Below, in pieces: positions 26,865 through 34,809 of a stretch of DNA of 64,000 bases. A program made the translations under genes and the position numbers. The stretch is from Gammaproteobacteria bacterium (lineage in GTDB: Bacteria > Pseudomonadota > Gammaproteobacteria > JAIEPX01), in the NCBI GenBank assembly GCA_019748175.1, contig JAIEPX010000011.1, positions 1 through 64,000 on the forward strand, written 5' to 3'. How positions within the stretch are numbered: the first letter of the stretch is position 1; the number at the start of each line of letters is the position of its first letter. The notes under the pieces were generated by a model, which had not been told where the DNA came from, searched no databases, and saw only the letters and a program-made list of their open reading frames with translations.

Positions 26865-27896
26865 TTAGTCAGCACCGATTTTCAATCTTTCCCAATAGCG
26901 CTCATAAATGCGGTTTGCCGTGCCGAGGTCTCGTTGAAATTTACCGCGCTTAAGTACTTGTGCTGAAGGACTAATAATGGGATTGTGACGTAAATTTTCG
27001 GGTAATGAAAGATTAGCGGTTTTATTGGGAGTGGCGAAGCCAATTCTCGGGGGTATTTGGCTAATAATTTCAGGTCGCAGAAGAAAATTAATCAACTGAT
27101 GCGCTTCATCGACATGTTGTGCGTTGGCCGGTATGACTAAACAATCTAGACTGATTTGAAAACCTTCTTCAGGATAAATAAATATTATATGGGGATTTTC
27201 ACGGCTTGCGAGAAAGATGTCGCCACCCCAAGCCAAGCCTATGGTAATATCTTCGTCTATAAACATATTAGCTACAGCAGAGCTATTGAATACTCGAATA
27301 TTAGGCATCAAATCAATGAGTGTACGATACGCTTCTTTGATGGTATCAGGATTTACGGTATTAATGTCATCACCTTGTTTTAACAAAGCCGATGTAAAGC
27401 AATCGCGTAAATCGTCCAGCGCGAGTAATTGATTGCGGTATTTAGGCTTCCATAGATCCGCTAGTTTTGTGATATCTTTAGGATTATGGTAGAGAGTATT
27501 GAGTGCAATACCTGTGGATGACCACAAATAAGGTACGGAATAATTATTTTCAGGATCGTACTCTCGATTGAGAAATACAGGATCAAGATGATGCCAATTG
27601 GTTAAAAGCTTTTTATCAATACGATGCAATAAACCTTCTTGCCGCATTCTATCGACCATATAACTACTGGGTGTAATGATGTCATAGTCACCATGTTTGC
27701 TGTGCTTTATTTTAGTGTACAAAGTTTCATTGTTGTCGAATTCGGCATAGTTGACAGTAATTCCAGATTCTTTTTCAAATTGCTTGATAAGATGAGCTGG
27801 TAGAAAATCTGACCAATTGTATACATTCAGTACTTTTGTCTTCGCGTGACCCAGCGTGCAAAATACTAAGGAAAATATGAGAAAAAACCACTTCAT
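26865..27896 (-). CDS. potD: Periplasmic spermidine/putrescine-binding protein
   Basis: Captures polyamines in the periplasm and delivers them to the PotBC permease. It has 343 residues and a cleavable signal peptide (MKWFFLIFSLVFCTLGHA). Family blocks are LNVYNWSDFLP, the GDYDIITPSSYMVDRM region, VPYLWSSTGIALN and GLAWGGDIF (acidic ligand-binding residues). Preference for spermidine or putrescine cannot be settled by eye. It begins 10 bases after potC. Confidence 0.93.
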   Translation of the reverse strand: MKWFFLIFSLVFCTLGHAKTKVLNVYNWSDFLPAHLIKQFEKESGITVNYAEFDNNETLYTKIKHSKHGDYDIITPSSYMVDRMRQEGLLHRIDKKLLTNWHHLDPVFLNREYDPENNYSVPYLWSSTGIALNTLYHNPKDITKLADLWKPKYRNQLLALDDLRDCFTSALLKQGDDINTVNPDTIKEAYRTLIDLMPNIRVFNSSAVANMFIDEDITIGLAWGGDIFLASRENPHIIFIYPEEGFQISLDCLVIPANAQHVDEAHQLINFLLRPEIISQIPPRIGFATPNKTANLSLPENLRHNPIISPSAQVLKRGKFQRDLGTANRIYERYWERLKIGAD

Positions 27897-27906
27897 CGCT
27901 TTTCTC

Positions 27907-28677
27907 CTAAATTGATTTTTTACGCATGAATGAGTGAGCCGTCAAAATTAATACTAATGTGATGGCCAGTATAATTGTACAAAGCGCATTTAACTCAGGG
28001 CTAGCACCTAAACGAGCCATGGCATAAATTTTTAGCGGTAAGATTTGAAAGGTGGGGCTTGAAACGAAAAAACTGATCATGACATCGTCCAGTGATAACG
28101 TAAAACTGATGAGCCAGCCTGCTAAAATTGCAGGTAATAAAAGTGGCAACAAAATTCGACGTAAAATTGTGCTATCACTAGCACCCAAATCTTTGGCGGC
28201 TTCAACGAGTTCTGATTCTAAATTTTTAATGCGGCTTAATACCATTACAGTAACAAAGGGCATACAAAAACTTGTGTGTGCTAAAAATATAGACCAAAAA
28301 CCTAAAGGGAAATTGAAAAAATTGTACAGCATTAATAATGCAACGGCTAATACGATATCGGGAACAAGAATTAAAAAGAAAATTAAGGCGTGCATGGTTT
28401 TTCGACCTATGAATCGATAGCGATGTAAACCAATGGCGGTTAATGTGCCCAGTATTGAGGCCAAAGTAGCGGATAAAACGCCTACAACTAAAGAATGCCA
28501 GGTGACTCTGAGCAAATCTGTGTCTTGAAGTAGTTCTTGATACCATTTCAGTGTAAAGCTATGCCATAGTAGTGATCGCAACGTATCGTTGAAAGAAAAA
28601 ATAAGAATCACAATAATGGGAACGTATAGAAAAGCATACACAAGAGATTGATAGCTGTATTTAATAGCGCGGATCAT
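27907..28677 (-). CDS. potC: Spermidine/putrescine ABC transporter permease PotC
   Basis: One of the two membrane subunits of the polyamine importer. It has 256 residues and six hydrophobic helices. The EAA loop that contacts the ATPase reads ELVEAAKDLGASDSTILRRI followed by LLPLLLPAI. Its start overlaps the end of potB by four bases (ATGA), indicating coupled translation. Length matches E. coli PotC (264). Confidence 0.93.
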   Translation of the reverse strand: MIRAIKYSYQSLVYAFLYVPIIVILIFSFNDTLRSLLWHSFTLKWYQELLQDTDLLRVTWHSLVVGVLSATLASILGTLTAIGLHRYRFIGRKTMHALIFFLILVPDIVLAVALLMLYNFFNFPLGFWSIFLAHTSFCMPFVTVMVLSRIKNLESELVEAAKDLGASDSTILRRILLPLLLPAILAGWLISFTLSLDDVMISFFVSSPTFQILPLKIYAMARLGASPELNALCTIILAITLVLILTAHSFMRKKSI

Positions 28678-29525
28678 AGTAATTCTGTCCTATCGCTATC
28701 AGGATTACGTTGCCAATACCAGTGGGCAAGAAGTAGCATAAAAATAATTAAAAGAACGCTGCTCGCTGCACCCAGTGGCCAATTATTGGCTGACAAAAAT
28801 TGTTCCTGGATCAGATTTCCGAGCAACATACTTTTTGCGCCACCCAGCAAATTGGGGATATAAAAGAGTGTCATCGCGGGTAAAAAAACCATCATGGAGC
28901 CTGCCAAAATGCCTGGCATCGTGATGGGTATTAAAATTTTTCGTAAAACTGTAATTCGTTTAGCGCCCAAATCTCGAGCTGCATCAATGAGTGTCAAATC
29001 TAATTTTTCCATGTTTGCGTATAATGGGAGTAGCATAAACGGCAGTAATGTGTACGTTAACCCGATAAAAAGCGCCACATTTGTGTAGAGTAATTGTAAG
29101 GGTTGATGAATAATCCCTAATGAAAGTAAAGCCGTATTAAAAATGCCTTTGGTTTTTAGAATTGTCATGATGGCATAGGTTCGAATCAGCGAACTTGTCC
29201 AAAAGGGAATAATAACGAGCAGTAATAAAAAAGAACGATAACGAATGCTCGAGTGCGAAATGCCGTAGGCAAAGGGATAACTAATAATTAAACAGAGTAG
29301 AGTGCAACTTCCAGCAATGAGCAAAGACCGTAAAAATATTTTTAAATAAGCAACATCGACCATTTCAGCATAGTTTTCCAGGGTAAAATGTGCTGTGATA
29401 TTTTGTGCCGAATTCATTTCTAAAAAACTGCTGATGATAACCATCAATGTCGGTACTAGAGCGAAAATGACGAGCCACGACCATGCAATGCTGAGAGTAA
29501 AGAAACGAAATTGACGATCATTCAT
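28674..29525 (-). CDS. potB: Spermidine/putrescine ABC transporter permease PotB
   Basis: Partner permease of PotC. It has 283 residues with six hydrophobic segments and the EAA loop LTLIDAARDLGAKRITVLRK, followed by ILIPITMPGI. It overlaps potA by eight bases and potC by four. Length matches E. coli PotB (275-285). Confidence 0.93.
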   Translation of the reverse strand: MNDRQFRFFTLSIAWSWLVIFALVPTLMVIISSFLEMNSAQNITAHFTLENYAEMVDVAYLKIFLRSLLIAGSCTLLCLIISYPFAYGISHSSIRYRSFLLLLVIIPFWTSSLIRTYAIMTILKTKGIFNTALLSLGIIHQPLQLLYTNVALFIGLTYTLLPFMLLPLYANMEKLDLTLIDAARDLGAKRITVLRKILIPITMPGILAGSMMVFLPAMTLFYIPNLLGGAKSMLLGNLIQEQFLSANNWPLGAASSVLLIIFMLLLAHWYWQRNPDSDRTELL

Positions 29526-30609
29526 GAGGTATAGTGACCTCCCAACCGAGAGTCCATTCTACCCAGACTTTTTCGCCTACGTCGTAGTATAAATTAGGGT
29601 CATCTTCATTGAAAAATTCAGTGGCAGCGAGTCTGAAACCACTCGGTAATTGCACCATTAAGTCCACCGTGCTGCCTTTGTAAATCACTTCTTCGATCAC
29701 GCCAAGCAACATTTCAGTGGAGTCTGTGATTTCTCCTTGATTCCATACGTTGATATCTTCAGGGCGGATTATTACGCTTATTAAATCACCTACTCGATGA
29801 TTTTTGGTGTTTTGCAGCGTAAATAGGTTGTTTTCGATACTGACAGTGATGGCTCTTTCGCTGGCTTCTTCTACTAGAGTATTAAAAATATTGGCTTCAC
29901 CAATAAATTGCGCTGTAAATAATGTTTTGGGTTCTTCGTACACTTTTCGAGCGGTATCCACTTGTTCAATTTTGCCATTATTGATAATTGCAATTCGATC
30001 AGACATCGATAAAGCTTCTTCTTGATCGTGAGTAATGAAAAGAAAAGTAATGCCTAATTCTCTTTGCAAATGTTTGAGTTCGAGTCGCATGGTTTTACGA
30101 AGACTGTAATCTAAAGCGCTGAGTGGCTCATCTAGCAATAATAATTCTGGGCGATTGATGACAGCACGAGCGATGGCGACGCGCTGTTGTTGTCCGCCAC
30201 TGAGATTGGCTGGCATGCGATGTGAAAATGTCGAGAGACGTACCATTGCAAGCGCATCTTCCACACGTTTTGCCACTTCATTTTCATCAACGTTTTGACA
30301 ACGCAGGCCGAACGCCACATTATCGAATACATTCATATGTGGAAATAAAGCGTAATTTTGAAAGACCATATTAATAGGTCTTTTTTCAGGAGGTAGATTG
30401 GTAATTTCATTACCGTTTAGGAGAACGTGGCCTGTATCGGGTGTAACAAAGCCTGCTAAAATTCGAAGCAAAGTCGTCTTACCGCATCCTGAAGGGCCGA
30501 GCAGCGTCAAAAACTCACCGTTTTCAACGGTCAAGTCGATGTCCGTTAATGTTTGGTGATCACCAAATGTTTTGCAAATACTGCGTAATTGGACGAGTGG
30601 TGCAGTCAT
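29518..30609 (-). CDS. potA: Spermidine/putrescine ABC transporter ATPase PotA
   Basis: ATP-hydrolysing subunit of the polyamine importer. It has 363 residues with Walker A LLGPSGCGKTTLLRI, Q-loop VFQNYALFPH, signature LSGGQQQRVAIARA, Walker B LLLLDEPLSALD and switch His in FITHDQEEAL. The C-terminal TOBE domain, important for regulation, covers about 285-363. GGAGG precedes the ATG at 30609. First gene of a minus-strand unit that continues through potB, potC, potD, sohB and the CDF gene. A perfect 31-bp-stem palindrome lies 62 bases upstream of the start and may affect its transcription. Confidence 0.95.
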   Translation of the reverse strand: MTAPLVQLRSICKTFGDHQTLTDIDLTVENGEFLTLLGPSGCGKTTLLRILAGFVTPDTGHVLLNGNEITNLPPEKRPINMVFQNYALFPHMNVFDNVAFGLRCQNVDENEVAKRVEDALAMVRLSTFSHRMPANLSGGQQQRVAIARAVINRPELLLLDEPLSALDYSLRKTMRLELKHLQRELGITFLFITHDQEEALSMSDRIAIINNGKIEQVDTARKVYEEPKTLFTAQFIGEANIFNTLVEEASERAITVSIENNLFTLQNTKNHRVGDLISVIIRPEDINVWNQGEITDSTEMLLGVIEEVIYKGSTVDLMVQLPSGFRLAATEFFNEDDPNLYYDVGEKVWVEWTLGWEVTIPHE

Positions 30610-30670
30610 GTTACCTCCAGAGAGAATGCCGAATCATCTATGATCTGTCAGCTAAGGTCAAGAAGTTAAA

Positions 30671-30737
30671 AATAAAGGGGTCGGGTCTCCCGTTGGCTAT
30701 AGGCAATATAGCCAACGGGAGACCCGACCCCTTTATT
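30671..30737. repeat. Perfect 67-bp palindrome, GGGGTC-ended family
   Basis: Arms 30671-30701 and 30707-30737 are exact reverse complements (31 bp, opening AATAAAGGGGTCGGGTCTCC), with a five-base loop GGCAA. A TTGACCCCTTAT half-site follows at 30743. It lies between divergent potA and the MbfA-like gene. It would form an extremely stable hairpin in RNA from either strand, or a cruciform. No gene is inside. Confidence 0.92.
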
Positions 30738-30803
30738 CAGACTTGACCCCTTATCTTTCAATAGCATAGACTGACAAATGGATATCAGTTCAAGGAAGTG
30801 ACT

Positions 30804-31856
30804 ATGGGTAATTCAAATTCGACTATTGCAAACCAACGCGATAGTTGGCAGGCGGAAAAACGTTCCGCGTATCTGTATCGAAAATTAGCTGAAAATACTC
30901 GTGGTCATGAGCAAGTCTTATTTAATCAACTCGCCAATGAAGCCGATGAACAAGCTGATCTTTGGGCTCGATCTCTTTTATCTGCAGGTGATCAAACACC
31001 CTTAGCCTTGACATTGGATTTGCGAACACGCTTTGTCGCCTTTTTAGTTCGGTGGTTTTCACCCAGTCAATTGGCGACAGTATTAGCGAGTATGAAAATT
31101 CGTGGCATGTCATTGTATTTTGCCCCCTCAGAAGAAAAACATCCAATACCACAATCGATAGAAGAGGTTGGTGCTCGTCATAAATTAAGTCATGCGAATA
31201 ATTTACGCGCCGCGGTTTTTGGTGTGAATGATGGATTGGTTTCTAATGCGAGTTTGATTTTAGGAATGATAGGAGCACACAGCGAACCTGCAACCGTAAT
31301 GCTTGCAGGGACTGCAGGATTATTAGCGGGTGCGTTCTCGATGGCCGCGGGTGAATTTGTCTCAGTTCGATCTCAACGTGAATTATTTGAATATCAAATT
31401 GAATTAGAGCGTGAAGAATTAGAAATGTATCCTGAAGCTGAAACGGCTGAGTTAGCACTCATTTATCAAGCACGCGGTTTAAATAAAGATCATGCAGAAA
31501 AATTAGCTAAAGCCTTAATGGAAAATCCCACACATGCATTAGATACTCTAGCGCGAGATGAATTGGGAATTAATCCTAATGATTTAGTCTCTCCGTGGGG
31601 CGCAGCCATCTCGTCATTTTTATCTTTTATTTTCGGTGCTTTTTTGCCGATGATTCCGTATTTGATATCCAAAAACACTCATCATTTACCCGGAGTTATT
31701 TTGATAACGGCTTTTGCGTTATTTGCAATAGGATTATCGATTAGTTTATTTACAGGTCGTAATGCGTGGAAGGGTGGAGTGCGGATGTTGTTAATTGGAT
31801 TGTGCGCAGGTGCGGTGACGTATTTAATTGGTCATAGTTTAAGCGTAATTTTGTAA
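30804..31856 (+). CDS. MbfA-like ferritin-VIT membrane iron transporter
   Basis: A 350-residue fusion. Residues about 12-120 resemble a ferritin-like/rubrerythrin four-helix domain (EKRSAYLYRKLAENTRGHE and ANEADEQADLWA supply Glu/His ligands). From about 130 follows a VIT1/CCC1 domain with five membrane helices: RAAVFGVNDGLVSNASLILGM, AGAFSMAAGEFVSVRSQREL, and the C-terminal pair of helices. The family includes MbfA (membrane-bound ferritin, iron export under oxidative load) and vacuolar-type Fe/Mn transporters. The start is the ATG at 30804, seven bases after AAGGA. It is divergent from potA, and the shared region holds the long palindrome. Confidence 0.85.
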   Translation: MGNSNSTIANQRDSWQAEKRSAYLYRKLAENTRGHEQVLFNQLANEADEQADLWARSLLSAGDQTPLALTLDLRTRFVAFLVRWFSPSQLATVLASMKIRGMSLYFAPSEEKHPIPQSIEEVGARHKLSHANNLRAAVFGVNDGLVSNASLILGMIGAHSEPATVMLAGTAGLLAGAFSMAAGEFVSVRSQRELFEYQIELEREELEMYPEAETAELALIYQARGLNKDHAEKLAKALMENPTHALDTLARDELGINPNDLVSPWGAAISSFLSFIFGAFLPMIPYLISKNTHHLPGVILITAFALFAIGLSISLFTGRNAWKGGVRMLLIGLCAGAVTYLIGHSLSVIL

Positions 31857-31878
31857 GTGAAGATCTGATCACGTCACC

Positions 31879-34659
31879 TTATTTATGACCACCGCCACCA
31901 CCGGGACTCGGAGCCTGAGGCGTTTGTTGTTGTTCTTGCGGGGTTTTTTTCGCTTCTGCTACTTTCTTTTTTGCATCCTCTAAACTTTTTTTGGTGCTAT
32001 CAACTTCTGTATTATCTTTTTGATTTGGGTCTTTATTCTGTTGATTAGGATTTGCTTTCTGTTCTTGTTGATCTTTTTCTTTTTTCTCTTCTTTTTTACT
32101 GTCTTTTCCAGAGGATTTTTTAGGGTGATTATTTTTCCAATCATCAAAATTATCATCTACCTTTTGCAATGCTTGTTCAGCTTTATCCGTTCGTTCATCT
32201 TCACTGATTTTTTTTGTAACCTCACGCAGTTCTGGCGAACTAAGGGTTGGCAGTGCCGCTGGAACTGTTGATGGATTATTAACGGCTAATGCTGCGACTG
32301 TATCGGTAAAATTAGTTTGAGTCTTATTTTCAGGACCATTCAAGAAATTTTTTACACCTTGTAAGTACTGAGACATAATCTCAAGTTTACCATTAGTAAT
32401 ATTTTGCAAGCTATCCAATTTACGATTGATTACGCCGGCCAATGAATTTGATTTATTATCAGTTTGATTTGCGCCTTGAAGATGTTCTCTGGTTTGACCC
32501 ATACCCATATTAGTCCAGTTTGGACGAGGTGCAGGCGTTGGTGTAGCTGATGGTGCTGCTTGAGATGAAGTTGAAGGTTGAGGCTTTGGTACAGCTGAAG
32601 TTGATGTGGTCGCTGTTGGCGATGGTGTCGATGCAGCCGAAGTTTGTGCTTGAGCAGTTTGTTGCGCTGCCGCTGTTGTGTCTACTTTTTGTTTCTCTTG
32701 AGCTTGAACGGTTTGTTGTGCTGCTGCTGTATGTAAATTTTGTTCCTCATGAGCTTGGGCAGTTGGTTGCGCTGTAGCAGTTGTTTCTACTTTTTCTTCA
32801 TCTTGTTTTTGAACAGGCGGTTGCGGATTGGGTATTGTTGAAGCAGCTTGCGCCGTTGTTTGAGGCGATGGAACTGATGTTGATGTTTCCACTGCAGATT
32901 TCTTTTCTTCTTCTTGTGCTTGTTTGGGGGGCTCTGGAGCAGCGCCAGGTACTGGTGCTTGAGTATCAAGCCCTTCACCTAGTGCTGCAGCTCCTAGCTC
33001 AGGAGGTTTTTCATCTATAGGAGTTGGTGCCGGTTCTGCCTTCTCTTCTTTCCCTTTTTCTCCAGTACCGCCTTCATCCCTAGTAGCAGCAACAGTTTCG
33101 CTCTTGGTTTCTTCAGGCGATTCAACGATTCCTTGCTCAGAAAACAGCATATCCATTTCTTCACTGTTAACTTCTGCTTCGTTTGATTCAACAACTCCTT
33201 CTTCTGAAAAGAGCATCTCCATCTCTGCACCGCTTACCTCAGCTTCTTCCGCGACCCTATCTCTAGGGGGTACAGGTGGTCCAGGAGGAGAATCAGGTTC
33301 TACTGCTGCGGCAATAACATCAGCATCTCGGGGTGGTGGCACAGGTGCAGCTATGAGATCCTGAGTAGCTTGATCTAATTGTCCCATAATTCCAGCTCGG
33401 CGTTCTTCTGAGAGACCTTTCAAAAGGTTGTCACTTTCTGATTTAACTAAATCGGGGTTCGCGGCATGCTGTTTATGAAGGAGTTTAATCGCATCGGCTC
33501 GATCAGAATCTTTGAAATAGCCTTTACCATTTAAAAATTCTCGGTGTTCGGTTGCATCGGGTGATTTATTAACAAGATTCACATAAGAATGTGCATAGGC
33601 GGAATGTTCAGCTCTATCCATAGCACTGGTGTTATTAAATGTCTCAGTATGGCTCGCTTCAACAGCTTCATGGGATTTGAACCAAGGTTCATGTTGATAT
33701 TGTTTATCGAATTTTGCTTTTATTTCTGGAGTCATCGTAACACTGATGACACCATTTTCGTGCATGGCATCAGTTCCTTCAAGAATCATTTCTGGAGTAC
33801 CACGATTGAATTTGAAATCTTCCCAGCCCTGAGTTTTTGCATATTCAGCGAGGCCTTGTACGCTGGCGCATGAAACACTACCATCTTTATGCGTACGTAT
33901 TCTGTGGCCATTACACATAATGTCTTGATTGGAATCCCTTGCTTCTTTTTCAACAGAAGATTCTCTTTCCTCTTTTAATTCGACTTCTTGAGGTTGTCCG
34001 CCGGCACTATGTGAATCTTCCGCATCCGCTTCGGGTGTTTCCATCTCTACTAGTGCGGCTCTCGCTTGCGCTTCTAGTTCGGCGGAGAGAGTTCCAGACG
34101 CGAGTGCGGCTTGAAGTGCTGCAGCTGTAGCGTTGCTGTCATTGACAACATCTTGAGCTTCATTTGCTTTTTTTTCTTGCGCTTTTCTTGCTTGTCGTTC
34201 ATCCATGGCTGCCATTATGCCCTTAAGCGGACCTGATCGTAATTTTGCATCAACGATTTGCATTTTCGGACTTTTTTCTTTTGCTACTATTTGTAAGCTC
34301 GCTTTTTCTGTGCTTGCTAATGCAGGATTTGCCGCGACTCTGGCAGCATTCGCTAATGTTGTGCGTGCATTTTGGAGATCAAGAAGCGCCTTTGAATTGT
34401 TTTGTTGAACGGCCTCATCTAATGATCCATTCAGTGTAGCGAGTGCGTTATTTTCTTGCTTTTTTTGTTCCTGTAAGGTGCTTTTCATATTCGGTGAACT
34501 TGTTTTTTTGAATTGCTCGTCGTTGGTCAATAATAATTCAGGTAAAGCACCTGGACCAAATGTATTTTGTGCATTTGTTAATGCCGTTTGATAGGCCTGC
34601 GATGCTTCTTGGAAGGCTTTGCGCGCTTTTTCGGACGGGTTTTCTGTTGCAGTGTGCAT
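31879..34659 (-). CDS. Large low-complexity hypothetical protein with short internal repeats
   Basis: A 926-residue protein I cannot assign. Residues 1-240 are helical and Ala/Gln/Lys-rich (likely coiled coil). About 248-430 look folded, with GLAEYAKTQGWEDFKFNRGT reminiscent of helix-turn segments in large polyvalent proteins. About 474-516 contain two near-copies of a unit containing EMLFSEEGVVES / DMLFSEQGIVES. About 520-715 are Pro/Gln/Ala/Thr-rich with repeats of the type TTAAAQQTAQAQ. The end is Lys/Glu/Gln-rich and finishes in a five-glycine run before His-Lys. No signal peptide or membrane helix. GGAGA precedes the ATG. A secreted effector or scaffold is a possible role in this lineage. 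Convergent with the MbfA-like gene, 22 bases apart. Confidence 0.7.
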   Translation of the reverse strand: MHTATENPSEKARKAFQEASQAYQTALTNAQNTFGPGALPELLLTNDEQFKKTSSPNMKSTLQEQKKQENNALATLNGSLDEAVQQNNSKALLDLQNARTTLANAARVAANPALASTEKASLQIVAKEKSPKMQIVDAKLRSGPLKGIMAAMDERQARKAQEKKANEAQDVVNDSNATAAALQAALASGTLSAELEAQARAALVEMETPEADAEDSHSAGGQPQEVELKEERESSVEKEARDSNQDIMCNGHRIRTHKDGSVSCASVQGLAEYAKTQGWEDFKFNRGTPEMILEGTDAMHENGVISVTMTPEIKAKFDKQYQHEPWFKSHEAVEASHTETFNNTSAMDRAEHSAYAHSYVNLVNKSPDATEHREFLNGKGYFKDSDRADAIKLLHKQHAANPDLVKSESDNLLKGLSEERRAGIMGQLDQATQDLIAAPVPPPRDADVIAAAVEPDSPPGPPVPPRDRVAEEAEVSGAEMEMLFSEEGVVESNEAEVNSEEMDMLFSEQGIVESPEETKSETVAATRDEGGTGEKGKEEKAEPAPTPIDEKPPELGAAALGEGLDTQAPVPGAAPEPPKQAQEEEKKSAVETSTSVPSPQTTAQAASTIPNPQPPVQKQDEEKVETTATAQPTAQAHEEQNLHTAAAQQTVQAQEKQKVDTTAAAQQTAQAQTSAASTPSPTATTSTSAVPKPQPSTSSQAAPSATPTPAPRPNWTNMGMGQTREHLQGANQTDNKSNSLAGVINRKLDSLQNITNGKLEIMSQYLQGVKNFLNGPENKTQTNFTDTVAALAVNNPSTVPAALPTLSSPELREVTKKISEDERTDKAEQALQKVDDNFDDWKNNHPKKSSGKDSKKEEKKEKDQQEQKANPNQQNKDPNQKDNTEVDSTKKSLEDAKKKVAEAKKTPQEQQQTPQAPSPGGGGGHK

Positions 34660-34809
34660 AACATTCTCCAGCTTTAATGATGCTCAAGACCAATCGATCT
34701 CTCTACATCAATTATAGCTCATTTTTGAGAATTGGAGGGTTAGCTTGGATATTGCGTAAACAACTTACCGTTAGATAAAATAACCATAAAAATCAATATG
34801 TTATAACGC

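Noticed and set aside
28052..28546. Overlapping open frames in both orientations inside potC
   Set aside because: Shadows of a well-conserved permease gene; no independent start signals.
32550..33020. Plus-strand open frames opposite the 926-residue gene
   Set aside because: They arise from the Gln/Ala/Pro codon repeats of the real gene and read as Leu/Val runs without protein-like features.
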